From positions 38,647 to 102,646 of the forward strand of contig NZ_WHOA01000247.1 of assembly GCF_013141715.1 (NCBI RefSeq): 64,000 bases of DNA, read 5' to 3'. The DNA is from Paenibacillus phytorum. Its GTDB lineage: Bacteria > Bacillota > Bacilli > Paenibacillales > NBRC-103111. The notes beneath the pieces were generated by a model that worked only from the letters and a program-made list of their open reading frames with translations, ran no database searches and was not told the origin of the DNA. Below, one piece after another: positions 1-8,816 of the stretch (positions within the stretch are counted from its first letter, which is position 1; each line of letters starts with the position of its first letter). Made by a program: the position numbers and the translations under genes.

Positions 1-228
1 ATCTCCGATGATGTCATTGAGACACTTGGACATTCAGGCATCGACTTGTCTCGTTGGTTAACAGGCTTTAATCATGTGCGTGAAGGCATCGAGAAAAGCG
101 TTAACATCATTCGAAATCACCCCTTGCTTCCAAAAAACTTACCTGTCCACGGCCTCATCATGGATCCCCAATCAGGTCGACTCGATTTGGTGGAAGCCGG
201 TTATGAGTCAGACGGCACCGTATCTTAA
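1..228 (+). CDS. Beta-class carbonic anhydrase, C-terminal part (5' end outside window)
   Basis: The window opens inside this gene; 75 codons remain before TAA. The tail contains NHPLLPKNLPVHGLIMDP followed by a short Gly/Leu/Asp strand, which matches the end of beta-carbonic anhydrases of the B. subtilis YtiB type (helix with NHPL, then VHGL and a final beta strand). These enzymes interconvert CO2 and bicarbonate in the cytoplasm using a zinc held by Cys and His; the zinc ligands lie upstream of the window and cannot be checked. A strong terminator follows about 40 bases after the stop, so this is the last gene of its transcript. Confidence 0.8.
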   Translation: MSDDVIETLGHSGIDLSRWLTGFNHVREGIEKSVNIIRNHPLLPKNLPVHGLIMDPQSGRLDLVEAGYESDGTVS

Positions 229-266
229 AAAATGGAATGAGCTAGCCCAAAAAAATCCATATAAAG

Positions 267-313
267 AAGCCTTTCAATCCACTGTGAATGTGGAGTTGAG
301 GGGCTTCTTTTTC
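267..313 (+). terminator. Rho-independent terminator after the carbonic anhydrase gene
   Basis: Imperfect stem with outer arm AAGCC and inner arms TCCAC/GTGGA around a short loop, followed by a run of T at 307-313. It is correctly placed for the plus-strand carbonic anhydrase gene. Confidence 0.8.
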
Positions 314-360
314 TATGGTTTTAGCACTCGAAGTGGTTCGTATTAATGCTTCTCCCACCG

Positions 361-520
361 CGGCTCTTGTCCAATTTAAGCTCATTTTCCGAGCTAACTC
401 CATCACCACTCGCCGAAACGCGATTTTCGCGCTTATTTCCGTCACCTCTCGCTGAAAGCGCGGTTTTCGTGCTTATTTCCATCACCTCTCGCTGAAAGCG
501 CGATTTTAGCGCTTATTCAC
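361..520. repeat. Degenerate 40-bp tandem repeat, about four units
   Basis: Units begin at about 361, 401, 441 and 481, each 40 bp. The last three are clearly alike: each has TCACC, then CTCGC, GAAA, a CGCG-rich core, GCTTATTTCC. The first unit is decayed. Each core holds a small inverted repeat (GCGCGATTTTCGCGC-like). There is no open frame. A related decayed repeat in reverse orientation lies at 47177-47300. The 229-645 gap otherwise holds only the two terminators. Confidence 0.7.
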
Positions 521-595
521 CTTCGCTCCCCATCTTCTTCTCCTTATACTTTGAATCACAGCAGCATGGTGCCAACCTCTACGCATATCAATGTC

Positions 596-630
596 AAAAA
601 AGGCACTCACCCCTTAGAGGGGTAAGCGCC
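596..630 (-). terminator. Rho-independent terminator of the 705-residue secreted protein gene
   Basis: On the minus strand a 12-bp stem (GGCGCTTACCCC paired with GGGGTGAGTGCC) is followed by TTTTTT. It sits 15 bases after the stop of the gene ending at 646. Confidence 0.85.
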
Positions 631-645
631 ATTGCTCTTAATTTG

Positions 646-2763
646 TTACATTTTTATCGTTTTCACTAAGCGTTTAGCATCACCGTTAGGTGTTGCAACC
701 ACTTCGTACACGTTGATACTGACATCGGAACTCAATTGTTCGGATTTGATACTGCCGAAATCAATGAATTGAACGCCGGACATGATCTTCTGCTGCCCTG
801 TGAAGGTCATTGTTTTGGAGCTTAACAGTCGCCCTTCCGAGTCAACAACTTCAAATGCCAGTGTTGAGAAGTTCGCATCCGTGATCACTTGCTCCTGCCT
901 TTTCACGTCCAAATCCAAACGTAACCTGTAAGCATAGGATGAATCTTTGCTATATGTAGCGCTCACAGAGTAATCCTTCAAGTCGATGGTGTACGGGTAC
1001 AAGGAAATAGCGCCTGTACTTGGTATTGGTTGAATGGCTGTTTTGTATGACCCTACCGCTAGGCGATTGGCATCATACACATTAAGTGCAAGCTGGTCGG
1101 CTTTCTCACCGGCAGGCAGCATGTAAGAATAACTCATCACATAGCTTGTGTTAGGCGCGATGGTCTTCGCTATAGCTGACTGTCGAACGCCAGAGTATGT
1201 GTATCCTTCAGCGCTTGTCAAATCCGTTTGGAAATCCGGCATTGTCAATGACGTTGTTCCTTTATTCGTCAGCTTATACTTCGCAACAACCGTCTTAAAC
1301 CCGAAGTCCGAATTCTCACTCATCCCAAACTCCACAAGGGATACATCGACATTCGAATCAATGAGATTACTTGCCGTAAACTTGAATGGTGTGCCTAAGG
1401 TGTATGCTTGAGCAGCAGCGTAAGAGGAAACCTCTCCACCGTTTCCTGCACCGGCAAGTGTCGTAACCGAAACCGGCAAAGTTGCCGCTTGCTTACTGTT
1501 GTTTGTATCCGCATTCCCGGTTCCTGTACTCGGCTGAGTCGTCGTAGAAGCAACCGCCTGTTTCTCAAGCACAACCAACTGCAGTGCATCTGTGTTCAGC
1601 CCTGCGGGCAAAATGCCAGAGAAACGGAATGTCGTAGACTCATTCGGAGATAAATACGACGTGCGTACGGCGTTATCACTAGAGGTAACAGCTACACTGC
1701 CACGAAGTGCTTGGAACTCCGCCGATAAAGTTGGTATGGTCACAATTCCATCGCTTTGATTCGTTAAGGTCACGTTGGCTTGCAAATGCAATCCGTCCGA
1801 TTGCTTACTTGCCGCTGCCCATGAGGTTGAGATCGCTAGGCCGTTAACATCCAAGTTTGGGTACTCCGTCTTGTCACCGATTTTTCCAATGGAAAAAGAC
1901 TTCGCAACATTCAGTGAACCCAAAACGGTTGTCTTCACTTTGCCTTTTGGAGAGAATAGCAATGACAAATCTTTGGTCTCAAGTGCTGCTGGAACCGCAG
2001 CTTGTAAGGTGGCTTTAACAGGCTGCTGAGGAAGCAAGGATTGCCCTTCTACTTTGGCAAACTGGGCACTGTATGTCAGCCCTTTACTGTCCTGGAAATT
2101 GTATTCAAGTCCATCTGGCAGCTTGAGAGTTGAACTACTTAGATTTTCAAGTAGCAAGTCGGTATACACCATCCATGCCCCGTCTTTATATACTTTATAG
2201 CTTTTGCCTAATTGGGCCGTTACTAACGCATCATCAGCAAGTGTGGAGTCCAGTTCCTTCAAATTAAGAACCGCTTGTTGAAGCACCGATTGTCCCGACT
2301 CCGCCAAAACAGCCTCTACGGACAAAGCACCAATATCTTCCATCGCGTTATAGTTCCATTCGAAAATATCGACCTTTAACTGGGACGGATTCAAATTCGC
2401 GGGAATTTCAGAAGTAAATTTGAACGTGCCGGTTTCTCCCGCTTTCACACGCGCCGTTACTTTCTCACTCAGCTTCGCCGTGTAAGACACACCGTTAGTG
2501 TCTATAACTTTGACCCCATAGTTATTGAAATCAACCGGTGAGCTGCTGTTATTGTTTAGGCCTAATGAGAAGCGTAGCGAGCCATCCTCAGCCCCCGCAG
2601 ACAAGGTAACTTTGTCCAATGTAAAGTAGACGGAATCACTGAGAAACACGCCTTCCTTCCCAGCAAAAGCCGATGTTGCAAAGGGGAATGTTAGGAAGCT
2701 TGCTGCGGTTAGCATTATAGCCGAACGACTGAGCAAGCGTTTCATCTTTCGTTGTTGGTTCAC
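646..2763 (-). CDS. Secreted repeat protein of unknown function (705 aa)
   Basis: An N-terminal signal peptide (Lys/Arg-rich start, hydrophobic stretch around residues 14-32, cleavage likely after SAFA) indicates export. The rest consists of about four copies of a ~110-residue beta-rich unit (roughly residues 40-150, 175-285, 300-400 and 460-580), each with a pattern like LNNNS-x-V-F, an Asp-Thr-x-Gly-x-x-Tyr strand and a Gly-Glu-Thr-x-x-x-Phe turn, recalling the immunoglobulin-like DUF4352 fold. The start is GTG, because TAAGGAGG stands seven bases before it; a hairpin repeat element lies directly upstream. It follows the FtsX-type permease gene on the same strand, so it may be the surface partner or substrate of that MacAB-like exporter. 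No enzyme motif was seen. Confidence 0.7.
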   Translation of the reverse strand: MNQQRKMKRLLSRSAIMLTAASFLTFPFATSAFAGKEGVFLSDSVYFTLDKVTLSAGAEDGSLRFSLGLNNNSSSPVDFNNYGVKVIDTNGVSYTAKLSEKVTARVKAGETGTFKFTSEIPANLNPSQLKVDIFEWNYNAMEDIGALSVEAVLAESGQSVLQQAVLNLKELDSTLADDALVTAQLGKSYKVYKDGAWMVYTDLLLENLSSSTLKLPDGLEYNFQDSKGLTYSAQFAKVEGQSLLPQQPVKATLQAAVPAALETKDLSLLFSPKGKVKTTVLGSLNVAKSFSIGKIGDKTEYPNLDVNGLAISTSWAAASKQSDGLHLQANVTLTNQSDGIVTIPTLSAEFQALRGSVAVTSSDNAVRTSYLSPNESTTFRFSGILPAGLNTDALQLVVLEKQAVASTTTQPSTGTGNADTNNSKQAATLPVSVTTLAGAGNGGEVSSYAAAQAYTLGTPFKFTASNLIDSNVDVSLVEFGMSENSDFGFKTVVAKYKLTNKGTTSLTMPDFQTDLTSAEGYTYSGVRQSAIAKTIAPNTSYVMSYSYMLPAGEKADQLALNVYDANRLAVGSYKTAIQPIPSTGAISLYPYTIDLKDYSVSATYSKDSSYAYRLRLDLDVKRQEQVITDANFSTLAFEVVDSEGRLLSSKTMTFTGQQKIMSGVQFIDFGSIKSEQLSSDVSINVYEVVATPNGDAKRLVKTIKM

Positions 2764-2772
2764 AGGTAGTCC

Positions 2773-2850
2773 TCCTTAGAGTTTTGCTTTAGCAAAACTT
2801 GCATCGTAAGCATAGTCTTGAGTTTTCGTTCGTTAGCATAATCTTGCATG
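2773..2850 (-). repeat. Hairpin-SD repeat element (copy A plus a decayed second copy)
   Basis: Read on the minus strand: ATGCTTACGATGCA, then a perfect hairpin AGTTTTGC-TAAA-GCAAAACT, then CTAAGGAGG, the last part being the SD of the 705-residue gene. A decayed copy (GCAAGATTATGCTAACG, GAAAACTC) lies just upstream at about 2816-2850. Nearly the same unit is found at 62164-62209, 59756-59815 and 6537-6625, always with its SD end next to a gene start. Confidence 0.75.
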
Positions 2851-2857
2851 TCTCAAT

Positions 2858-4036
2858 TCAATCAGACCGCAATGCGTCAATTGGACGCAATTTGGACGCT
2901 TTATTTGCCGGATACAAGCCAAAAATAACGCCGACAAGCACCGAAAATAAAAAGGCATATAAACTAATATCAAAAGACAAACTGGTTGTTTGCTTGGGGC
3001 TAAAATAAGGCAGCGCATAGGATAATCCGATTCCAAGCGCAAGTCCGATTAATCCGCCCATCCCGCTGATGACGACGGCTTCCACGAGAAATTGCAGCAA
3101 AATATTTCTGCGCTTGGCGCCAATCGATTTGCGAATCCCAATTTCACGCGTTCGTTCACTCACCGTAACCAACATAATATTCATGATTCCGATGCCGCCG
3201 ACGAGTAGAGAGATTAACGCAACAGCCACTAATTGATTCGTAAGTGTATTCGTTGCTTCAGTCCGTGCTTTAAGCAGTTCATCTTGGTTCGTTAAAATGA
3301 AGCCTGTATCGCTTTTGAACTTGTACGTCAAATACTGCTTCATTGTCTCTTGAGCGGTATAGATATCATCCTTCGTCGGCGCTTCAACGTAGGTTGTGCG
3401 AATTTGCCCCAGCTTGAATTGTCGTCTTGCTGTTTCCAAAGGCATAATCACTGCACTGTCAACAGAAGCCCCGCCGATGTTAGAGCCCTTCTCTTTCAGA
3501 GTTCCAATAACATTGAACACGACTCCGTCGATATTGATATCTTCACCTACAGGGTTTAACTGACCAAAGAACGTTTTAGCCACTTCACTACCCAATATTA
3601 CGACATTCGAGCGAAACTCAAGATCAGCTGGAGCGAGATTGCGCCCCTTGTCAATACTTGCTTTAATTATGTTAAAATAGCGATCGTTCGTTCCAATAAC
3701 GTTGTACTTCTCCTGCGTTCGATCATATTTAATGTTGGATCCGTTCTTCGTCATCGTTGGCGCAATCGACTGGAACTCCGGAAAATTCTCGAAATTCATC
3801 AGCTCATCATAATTCAATTGCGTTGCACGCCCGTTTCCGGTCGCGGTGACAACAAGCAGATTCGTCCCCATGTTCTCGTATTGCTTGGCGATTTGCTCGG
3901 AAGTGCCTTGACCAATCGATACCAGGGTCACAACTGAGCTTACTCCAATAATGACACCTAACATGGTTAAAAATGTTCGCAGCGGACTCGATATGATCGT
4001 ACGAAGCGACATTCGAATGAGTTCACTTAGCTTCAT
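2858..4036 (-). CDS. ABC transporter permease, MacB/FtsX type
   Basis: 392 residues. The N-terminal part (RTFLTMLGVIIGVSSVV) is the first membrane helix of the MacB_PCD family. A large extracytoplasmic domain follows (about residues 45-260), then three C-terminal helices of the FtsX domain with the cytoplasmic signature SERTREIGIRKSIGA. Such permeases work with a MacB/LolD-type ATPase and a MacA-type adaptor to move peptides, lipids or lipoproteins out of the membrane, or to pass on envelope stress signals. Its start overlaps the ATPase stop by four bases (ATGA), showing translational coupling. Confidence 0.9.
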   Translation of the reverse strand: MKLSELIRMSLRTIISSPLRTFLTMLGVIIGVSSVVTLVSIGQGTSEQIAKQYENMGTNLLVVTATGNGRATQLNYDELMNFENFPEFQSIAPTMTKNGSNIKYDRTQEKYNVIGTNDRYFNIIKASIDKGRNLAPADLEFRSNVVILGSEVAKTFFGQLNPVGEDINIDGVVFNVIGTLKEKGSNIGGASVDSAVIMPLETARRQFKLGQIRTTYVEAPTKDDIYTAQETMKQYLTYKFKSDTGFILTNQDELLKARTEATNTLTNQLVAVALISLLVGGIGIMNIMLVTVSERTREIGIRKSIGAKRRNILLQFLVEAVVISGMGGLIGLALGIGLSYALPYFSPKQTTSLSFDISLYAFLFSVLVGVIFGLYPANKASKLRPIDALRSD

Positions 4037-4749
4037 ACGCTCACCTCATGCTGTGCGCTCATCTGAATGTTATTCCTGTAGTCATCAATAATGACGCCAT
4101 CCTTAAGGGAAACGACACGCTTGGCATTGTCAGCAATGTGATGATCATGCGTAATCAATACGATGGTATTTCCTTGAGCATTCAGCTGCAGGATTAGCTC
4201 CAATACTTCTTCACCCGTTCTGGAGTCCAGCGCACCGGTTGGTTCATCCGCTAAGATGAGCGATGGTGATATCGCAAGCGCCCGCGCAATGGCTACACGC
4301 TGCTGCTGACCGCCTGATAGTTCACTCGGCTTATGATGACCACGCTCCCCCATCCCGAGCATCTTCAACATGTTGTTAGCCCGCTCCCGCCGTTCCTTCC
4401 TTGGTATGCCAGCATAGATCATCGGAAGCTCCACATTTTCCATAGCTGACAAACGAGGCAATAAATTAAATTGTTGGAAAATGAAGCCGATCTTCTGGTT
4501 TCGCAGTTCAGCAAGGGCATTATCACCCATATTCTCGGTCACAACGCCATCCAGCGTATAACTGCCTGTCGTAGGCACATCCAATAAGCCAATCGTGTTC
4601 ATGAGTGTCGATTTCCCTGATCCACTCGGTCCGATAATGGCGACAAAATCACCCTCGGCAACGGAAAGCGATATGCTGCGCAGAACATGAAGATCTTCTT
4701 CCCCGCGTTTATATGTTTTGGTAATCTCTTTCAGTTCAATGATATTCAT
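4033..4749 (-). CDS. ABC transporter ATP-binding protein, MacB/LolD type
   Basis: 238 residues, a full single nucleotide-binding domain. Walker A is GPSGSGKST near residue 40, the signature is LSGGQQQR, Walker B is LILADEPTGALD, and the H-loop is VLITHD. The pattern NLLPRLSAMENVELPMIYAG is typical of the LolD/MacB/SalX branch that pairs with FtsX-type permeases. It powers the permease encoded next (four-base overlap) and follows the adaptor gene by 27 bases. The substrate is not evident. Confidence 0.92.
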   Translation of the reverse strand: MNIIELKEITKTYKRGEEDLHVLRSISLSVAEGDFVAIIGPSGSGKSTLMNTIGLLDVPTTGSYTLDGVVTENMGDNALAELRNQKIGFIFQQFNLLPRLSAMENVELPMIYAGIPRKERRERANNMLKMLGMGERGHHKPSELSGGQQQRVAIARALAISPSLILADEPTGALDSRTGEEVLELILQLNAQGNTIVLITHDHHIADNAKRVVSLKDGVIIDDYRNNIQMSAQHEVSV

Positions 4750-4776
4750 ACCGCAATAACTCCTTTCCCGGCCGTA

Positions 4777-6525
4777 TTATCTGGTACCGCCACCGCCGTT
4801 AGTCCGAGTAGCCCCCGTATTGCCCCCAGCACCTCCGTTACCGCCTGCACCTGCTCCACCAGCTCCGCCTTGGAATCCAGCACCACCTGCACCGCCACCA
4901 AAGCCACCAGCGCCTCCAGCGCCACCGTTTTGCTGGAACTGCTGTCTCAAACGATTAATTTCATCTTGGCTTAAATTCTGCTGTCTCTTCACGACAGGCA
5001 GAACAACTTTATCGCCTTCTTTAAGACCTTCGGTAATTTCGATTTGCGTTTTGGAGCGAATTCCAATTTTAACCTCGTGTTCATTATCCACCGTACCATC
5101 GGCTTTCTTCAGAGAAACAACACGCTTCCCTTTTTGTGATTGCAGCGCTTCTGGCGGTAAATAAATAACGTCTTTTTTATCTTGAATTAAAATTTCACCT
5201 GTTGCCGTCATCCCATATTTCAACATATTGTCTTTATTTTCAGCAGCTAGGACAACATCATAGAAGGTTACGCCATTCGTTGTCGTTCCCACAGAAGAGA
5301 TTTGCGTCACTTCAGCCGGGAAAATACGTCCTGGGTATGAATCAACCTTGATTTCAGCCTTCATCCCCGTCTTAATATTAGGTAAATCCAGCTCATCCAC
5401 TTGCACCGGCAGCTGCATTTTCGCTAAGCTAGCAACAGCTCCGAACTGCGTACCGTTGGTTACCTTACTGCCGACCCTGAAATTACTCAAAATATCATTT
5501 TTCTTATTCACAAAGTCGGTTGAAAATACGCCGTCAAATGGAGCAACAATTTTGAGGGAATCCACCTTGTCCTTAGCCGAGTCCACTTTAAGCTTCTGCC
5601 GTTCAAGAGCAGACTGTTTCGTCAGAATATCATCGGCCAGCGTATCATTCACGAAGGTTGCGATCGTATCGCCTTGATGTACCATGTTCCCCGTTTTGAA
5701 AGGTAATACGGATATACTCCCCGTCGTCCCAGCCAAAATCGTCGTCACCTTCAGATACTGCAAGGCACTCTTGCCTTGTGAATCGACGGTTCGCCCACCA
5801 ATGGTAACGGAACCCGACACATTCGTTCCTGCATCCATGGAGTTGTCATTCGGGACAGCAACTTCGATGTCGATCAGTTTACCTCCTTTTCCATCCGATT
5901 TTGGATCTTTGGAGATACTTTGAATCGATCCTGTTTTCGTGATCATAAATCCATCTAACGTAATATCCACCGGATCTCCCTTATGAAGCTGCGAAGCATC
6001 TTCCACAAAGAAAGGAAGCGTTACGGTTAAAGTACTTAAATCACCAATCGTGGCAATTTTGGTCGATTTATTGATTGTCGACCCTAAATCGATGTTATTC
6101 GCGTATGTAAGTTTACCGGAAATAGGTGCTTTAACACCCATTAATCCTTCCTGCTGCTGTAAGGCATTCAGATCTTTCTCAAGCTGTTCATATGTCAGCT
6201 GGGCATCTTGCAAATCGCTTTCCAAGCTTGTACTCGTTAGTTCAATAAGCACATCTCCAGCTTTAACCGCTTGGTTTCGCGTTAAATTAATAGATTTAAT
6301 ATTCGCATTTTCTGTAGATGAAATCGTTTGAGTATCTTTGGGCTCGAACTGTGCCGTGCCGGAGACGGAGAAGCGGATATTCCCTTTTTTGGCATCGACA
6401 GTCACCTCTTTAACAGCAGCAGCTTTTGCTTTCTTCCCTTTCCCACCGAAGTAAGCATACGAACCACCTGCACAAACGCTTACTGCGACAATCACAATGA
6501 ACCACTTACTGCGATACCATTTCAT
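4777..6525 (-). CDS. Membrane-fusion (MacA/HlyD-like) adaptor with glycine-rich tail
   Basis: 582 residues. One N-terminal membrane helix (about 7-27) anchors an extracellular chain with two barrel-sandwich (biotinyl-lipoyl-like) segments, a coiled coil (about 95-130 and again near 300) and HlyD_D23-type beta barrels; motifs such as VKAPISGKLTYANNIDLGS and IVAPFDGVFS mark the lipoyl half-motifs. The last ~50 residues are almost only Gly, Ala and Asn (from about 530), an unusual flexible tail ending in GGGGTR. It directly precedes the MacB-like ATPase, as macA precedes macB. SD AAGGGGG belongs to a hairpin repeat copy just upstream. Confidence 0.9.
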   Translation of the reverse strand: MKWYRSKWFIVIVAVSVCAGGSYAYFGGKGKKAKAAAVKEVTVDAKKGNIRFSVSGTAQFEPKDTQTISSTENANIKSINLTRNQAVKAGDVLIELTSTSLESDLQDAQLTYEQLEKDLNALQQQEGLMGVKAPISGKLTYANNIDLGSTINKSTKIATIGDLSTLTVTLPFFVEDASQLHKGDPVDITLDGFMITKTGSIQSISKDPKSDGKGGKLIDIEVAVPNDNSMDAGTNVSGSVTIGGRTVDSQGKSALQYLKVTTILAGTTGSISVLPFKTGNMVHQGDTIATFVNDTLADDILTKQSALERQKLKVDSAKDKVDSLKIVAPFDGVFSTDFVNKKNDILSNFRVGSKVTNGTQFGAVASLAKMQLPVQVDELDLPNIKTGMKAEIKVDSYPGRIFPAEVTQISSVGTTTNGVTFYDVVLAAENKDNMLKYGMTATGEILIQDKKDVIYLPPEALQSQKGKRVVSLKKADGTVDNEHEVKIGIRSKTQIEITEGLKEGDKVVLPVVKRQQNLSQDEINRLRQQFQQNGGAGGAGGFGGGAGGAGFQGGAGGAGAGGNGGAGGNTGATRTNGGGGTR

Positions 6526-6536
6526 GAAGTGACTAA

Positions 6537-6625
6537 CCCCCTTAGAATTTTCGCCAGAAAACTGGCTTCGAAAGCATATGCTTAACTTTTTTGCTCAAAC
6601 AAAACTTGCAACGTAAGCTTAAAAG
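6537..6625 (-). repeat. Hairpin-SD repeat element (copy D, two adjacent units)
   Basis: On the minus strand the proximal unit reads ATGCTTTCGAAGCCAG, hairpin TTTTCTGGCGAAAA, TCTAAGGGGG. The distal unit reads AAGCTTACGTTGCA, AGTTTTG-TTTGAG-CAAAA, AGTTAAG. The proximal unit supplies the SD of the adaptor gene starting at 6525. Confidence 0.65.
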
Positions 6626-6651
6626 TGTTCTACATCGCTTGCCACTTAAAT

Positions 6652-7260
6652 TTAATCATGTTTGGATGTAAGCAGCTCCATTAGCTGCTGTTCTACACTG
6701 ATTCCCATACTTCTTTGGTCAAAAAGCTGAAATTCACCGTTTCCACGGTCCGTCATGCCTGCTTCAACCTGGCGCTCCGCCTTTCTTTTTTGAATAAATG
6801 CATTGATTCGCTTTTCCCGTTCTTCTGAGGATACCTCTTCACCCAGATTGTCCATCCGCTCCGCCATACGTTTCTTCATTTGCTTGGATTGTTCATCCAG
6901 AAATGTTCGCTGCGAAAGCGTTAAGCCATTAATGACTTGTTTTTGTTCGGACTCGGTAATGCTTCCTTCATCCATGCTTTTGCGAACATAAGGCAGAATA
7001 GCCTCAGCCTGCTTGGCCGTAATGGTTAGGGAGTCAAGCCGATCCATTCGAATTAACCCCTGAAACAGCATAACAAGCTGCATCTCTCTAAGGTTTTGGA
7101 CATCTTCAGCGAGGGGGGCTTCCTGCGGAGTTTTCCCAGATGATGGAGAAGGCGATGTCAATGCCGAAGTGCTGTCAAGCAAAGGCATGTGCCCACTGCA
7201 ACCACTTAGCAGGAAGGAAATGAGCGTTAAACGCAGCACCATTTTCCGTGTGTATTTCAC
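6652..7260 (-). CDS. Lipoprotein of unknown function
   Basis: With the GTG start at 7260, which follows GGAGG by ten bases, the product has 202 residues: a basic start, a hydrophobic core, and a lipobox LLSGC ending near residue 20, so it should be lipid-anchored outside the membrane. The mature part is predicted helical and highly charged (a Lys/Arg/Glu-rich stretch with RMAERMDNLGEEVSSEERE) and may form a coiled coil. An upstream ATG-like start giving 216 residues is possible but has no SD. It lies between the histidine kinase and the adaptor gene and may be an accessory sensor or export partner. No known family was recognised. Confidence 0.65.
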   Translation of the reverse strand: MKYTRKMVLRLTLISFLLSGCSGHMPLLDSTSALTSPSPSSGKTPQEAPLAEDVQNLREMQLVMLFQGLIRMDRLDSLTITAKQAEAILPYVRKSMDEGSITESEQKQVINGLTLSQRTFLDEQSKQMKKRMAERMDNLGEEVSSEEREKRINAFIQKRKAERQVEAGMTDRGNGEFQLFDQRSMGISVEQQLMELLTSKHD

Positions 7261-7278
7261 CTTACATACACCTCCAAA

Positions 7279-7308
7279 ACAAAAAATCCTGTCCAACAGC
7301 AACAGGAT
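7279..7308 (-). terminator. Rho-independent terminator after the histidine kinase gene
   Basis: Minus-strand stem ATCCTGT / ACAGGAT with a nine-base loop, followed by TTTTTTG. The stem is short, so read-through into the lipoprotein-adaptor-ABC genes is likely. Confidence 0.6.
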
Positions 7309-7361
7309 ACGAAATAATGATGAATTAAGTTTGCTTTAGATGTAAAATTATTGTGAATTAT

Positions 7362-8816
7362 CTACGAAATACGAGGAAAAGTAACACGAAATTCGGTGCC
7401 TTCGCCTACCCGACTGCGAACATGTATCGTTCCATTCATACCAGTAACCAAATGCTTCACAATCGTAAGTCCAAGACCCGTTCCTGTCTTAACGTCGGAC
7501 CGCGAAGTTCTTGCTTCGTCTGCTTTGTAGAAACGATCCCAAATGCGTTCTAACTCGGCATCTGTCATCCCTTCCCCTGTGTCTCGAACATACATATGGA
7601 CCTCGCGTTCCTGCTCTTCTAGAGCTACCGTTAGCGTTCCGCCCTTTGGTGTGAATTTCAACGAATTATAGATTAAATTCTGTACAATTTGAGCAAATCG
7701 ATCAGGGTCTAAGTGAACCTGGGAGGACACCTTATCTGGCTCAGGAAGAATGAGGTGAAAGCTTATTTCCTTCGCTGCTATCGGTGCCTTCAGCAGTTCC
7801 AACGATTCTTCAAGTGTTTCTGCGATGGATACAGGCCTAAGTCGGAACACATCAACCCCATTTTGAATCTGTGCCAAATCTAATAGATCGGTCACAAGAC
7901 GCTGCAGCCGTTGAACTTCCTGATCACAGATACGTAAGTAATGCGAATATTTCTCTTCCGGAATGACCTTATCATTCATTGCCACAATAAAACCGCGAAG
8001 TGTCGTTAATGGAGAACGAAGCTCATGCGATACATTCGTCAAAAACTCCTGCCTTGTTCCTTCCCATTCCTCCAGCTGTTCGACCATGAAGTTGAAGCTA
8101 GCAGCAAGCTGCCCTACCTCATCTTGTGAAGTTACCGGAACCCGTGTAGTGAAATCACCATGCGCGAGCTCAAGTGCGGCTCGATTCATCTGTTGAAGCG
8201 GACCTGCGAGTTTGCGAGAAATGAAAAACAGAATGAAACCAACAGCTACCAGTGAAAATAAGAGAGGAACCAGAATGTTAACGCGAACTGCGGAAATGGC
8301 TTCACTGATATCTCCAGCCGGAAAATGAAGAATGATGACCATAGGCTGTCCGTTTAGTTGATACGGGGCGTGATACGTAAACAGATTTATGGTTCGTCCA
8401 TCCGGTGTCGTTAAGCCAACCATGCCATAGCCGGTATGACCGTGAAGACCATCGATAAAGAGCGTATCCATCTGTTTAGGAATAGCTCTCCCTTCACTAT
8501 CCGAGGAGCCATTCAGAATGTTGCCCTTGTCGTCAACAAGCCAAACTTGTCCATTAATGCTTCTAGCCAAAATACGTACCGTATATTTCAGCTCTCGAGT
8601 TGAGATCGTCCCATCCTGTAAAGAATTCATTAAGCGCGTGACTTCCACATTACGCTTCTCCATCAGTTCGATCTTATCTTTATAAAATAAATCCGTAAAA
8701 TAGTAGTTCCAGAACAGAAAAAGACCAACAAAAAAAAGCACACAAGTCGCAAGAAAAGACAGGAAAATTTTCAAATATAAGCTGTTGCTCTTTCCCGTCA
8801 ACCATCGCTTAAACAT
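7362..8816 (-). CDS. Sensor histidine kinase (two TM helices, HAMP)
   Basis: 484 residues from the ATG at 8816, chosen because GAGGTG lies at SD distance; a longer frame to 8876 exists. Two membrane helices (about 12-34 and 168-190) enclose an extracellular sensor of about 130 residues; then HAMP, HisKA with VSHELRSPL (phospho-acceptor His near 264), and HATPase_c with N box NLIYNSLKFTPKGG, G1 DTGEGM and G2 GTGLGLTIVKHL. It overlaps the end of the response regulator gene by eight bases, so the two form a two-component pair. The adjacent lipoprotein and MacAB-like genes are plausible targets. Confidence 0.93.
   Translation of the reverse strand: MFKRWLTGKSNSLYLKIFLSFLATCVLFFVGLFLFWNYYFTDLFYKDKIELMEKRNVEVTRLMNSLQDGTISTRELKYTVRILARSINGQVWLVDDKGNILNGSSDSEGRAIPKQMDTLFIDGLHGHTGYGMVGLTTPDGRTINLFTYHAPYQLNGQPMVIILHFPAGDISEAISAVRVNILVPLLFSLVAVGFILFFISRKLAGPLQQMNRAALELAHGDFTTRVPVTSQDEVGQLAASFNFMVEQLEEWEGTRQEFLTNVSHELRSPLTTLRGFIVAMNDKVIPEEKYSHYLRICDQEVQRLQRLVTDLLDLAQIQNGVDVFRLRPVSIAETLEESLELLKAPIAAKEISFHLILPEPDKVSSQVHLDPDRFAQIVQNLIYNSLKFTPKGGTLTVALEEQEREVHMYVRDTGEGMTDAELERIWDRFYKADEARTSRSDVKTGTGLGLTIVKHLVTGMNGTIHVRSRVGEGTEFRVTFPRIS

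Noticed and set aside
361..520. CRISPR array
   Set aside because: The 40-bp units follow directly without spacers and no cas genes are present.
4820..5164. Proline-rich plus-strand frame
   Set aside because: It is the complement of the glycine-rich adaptor tail and has no SD.
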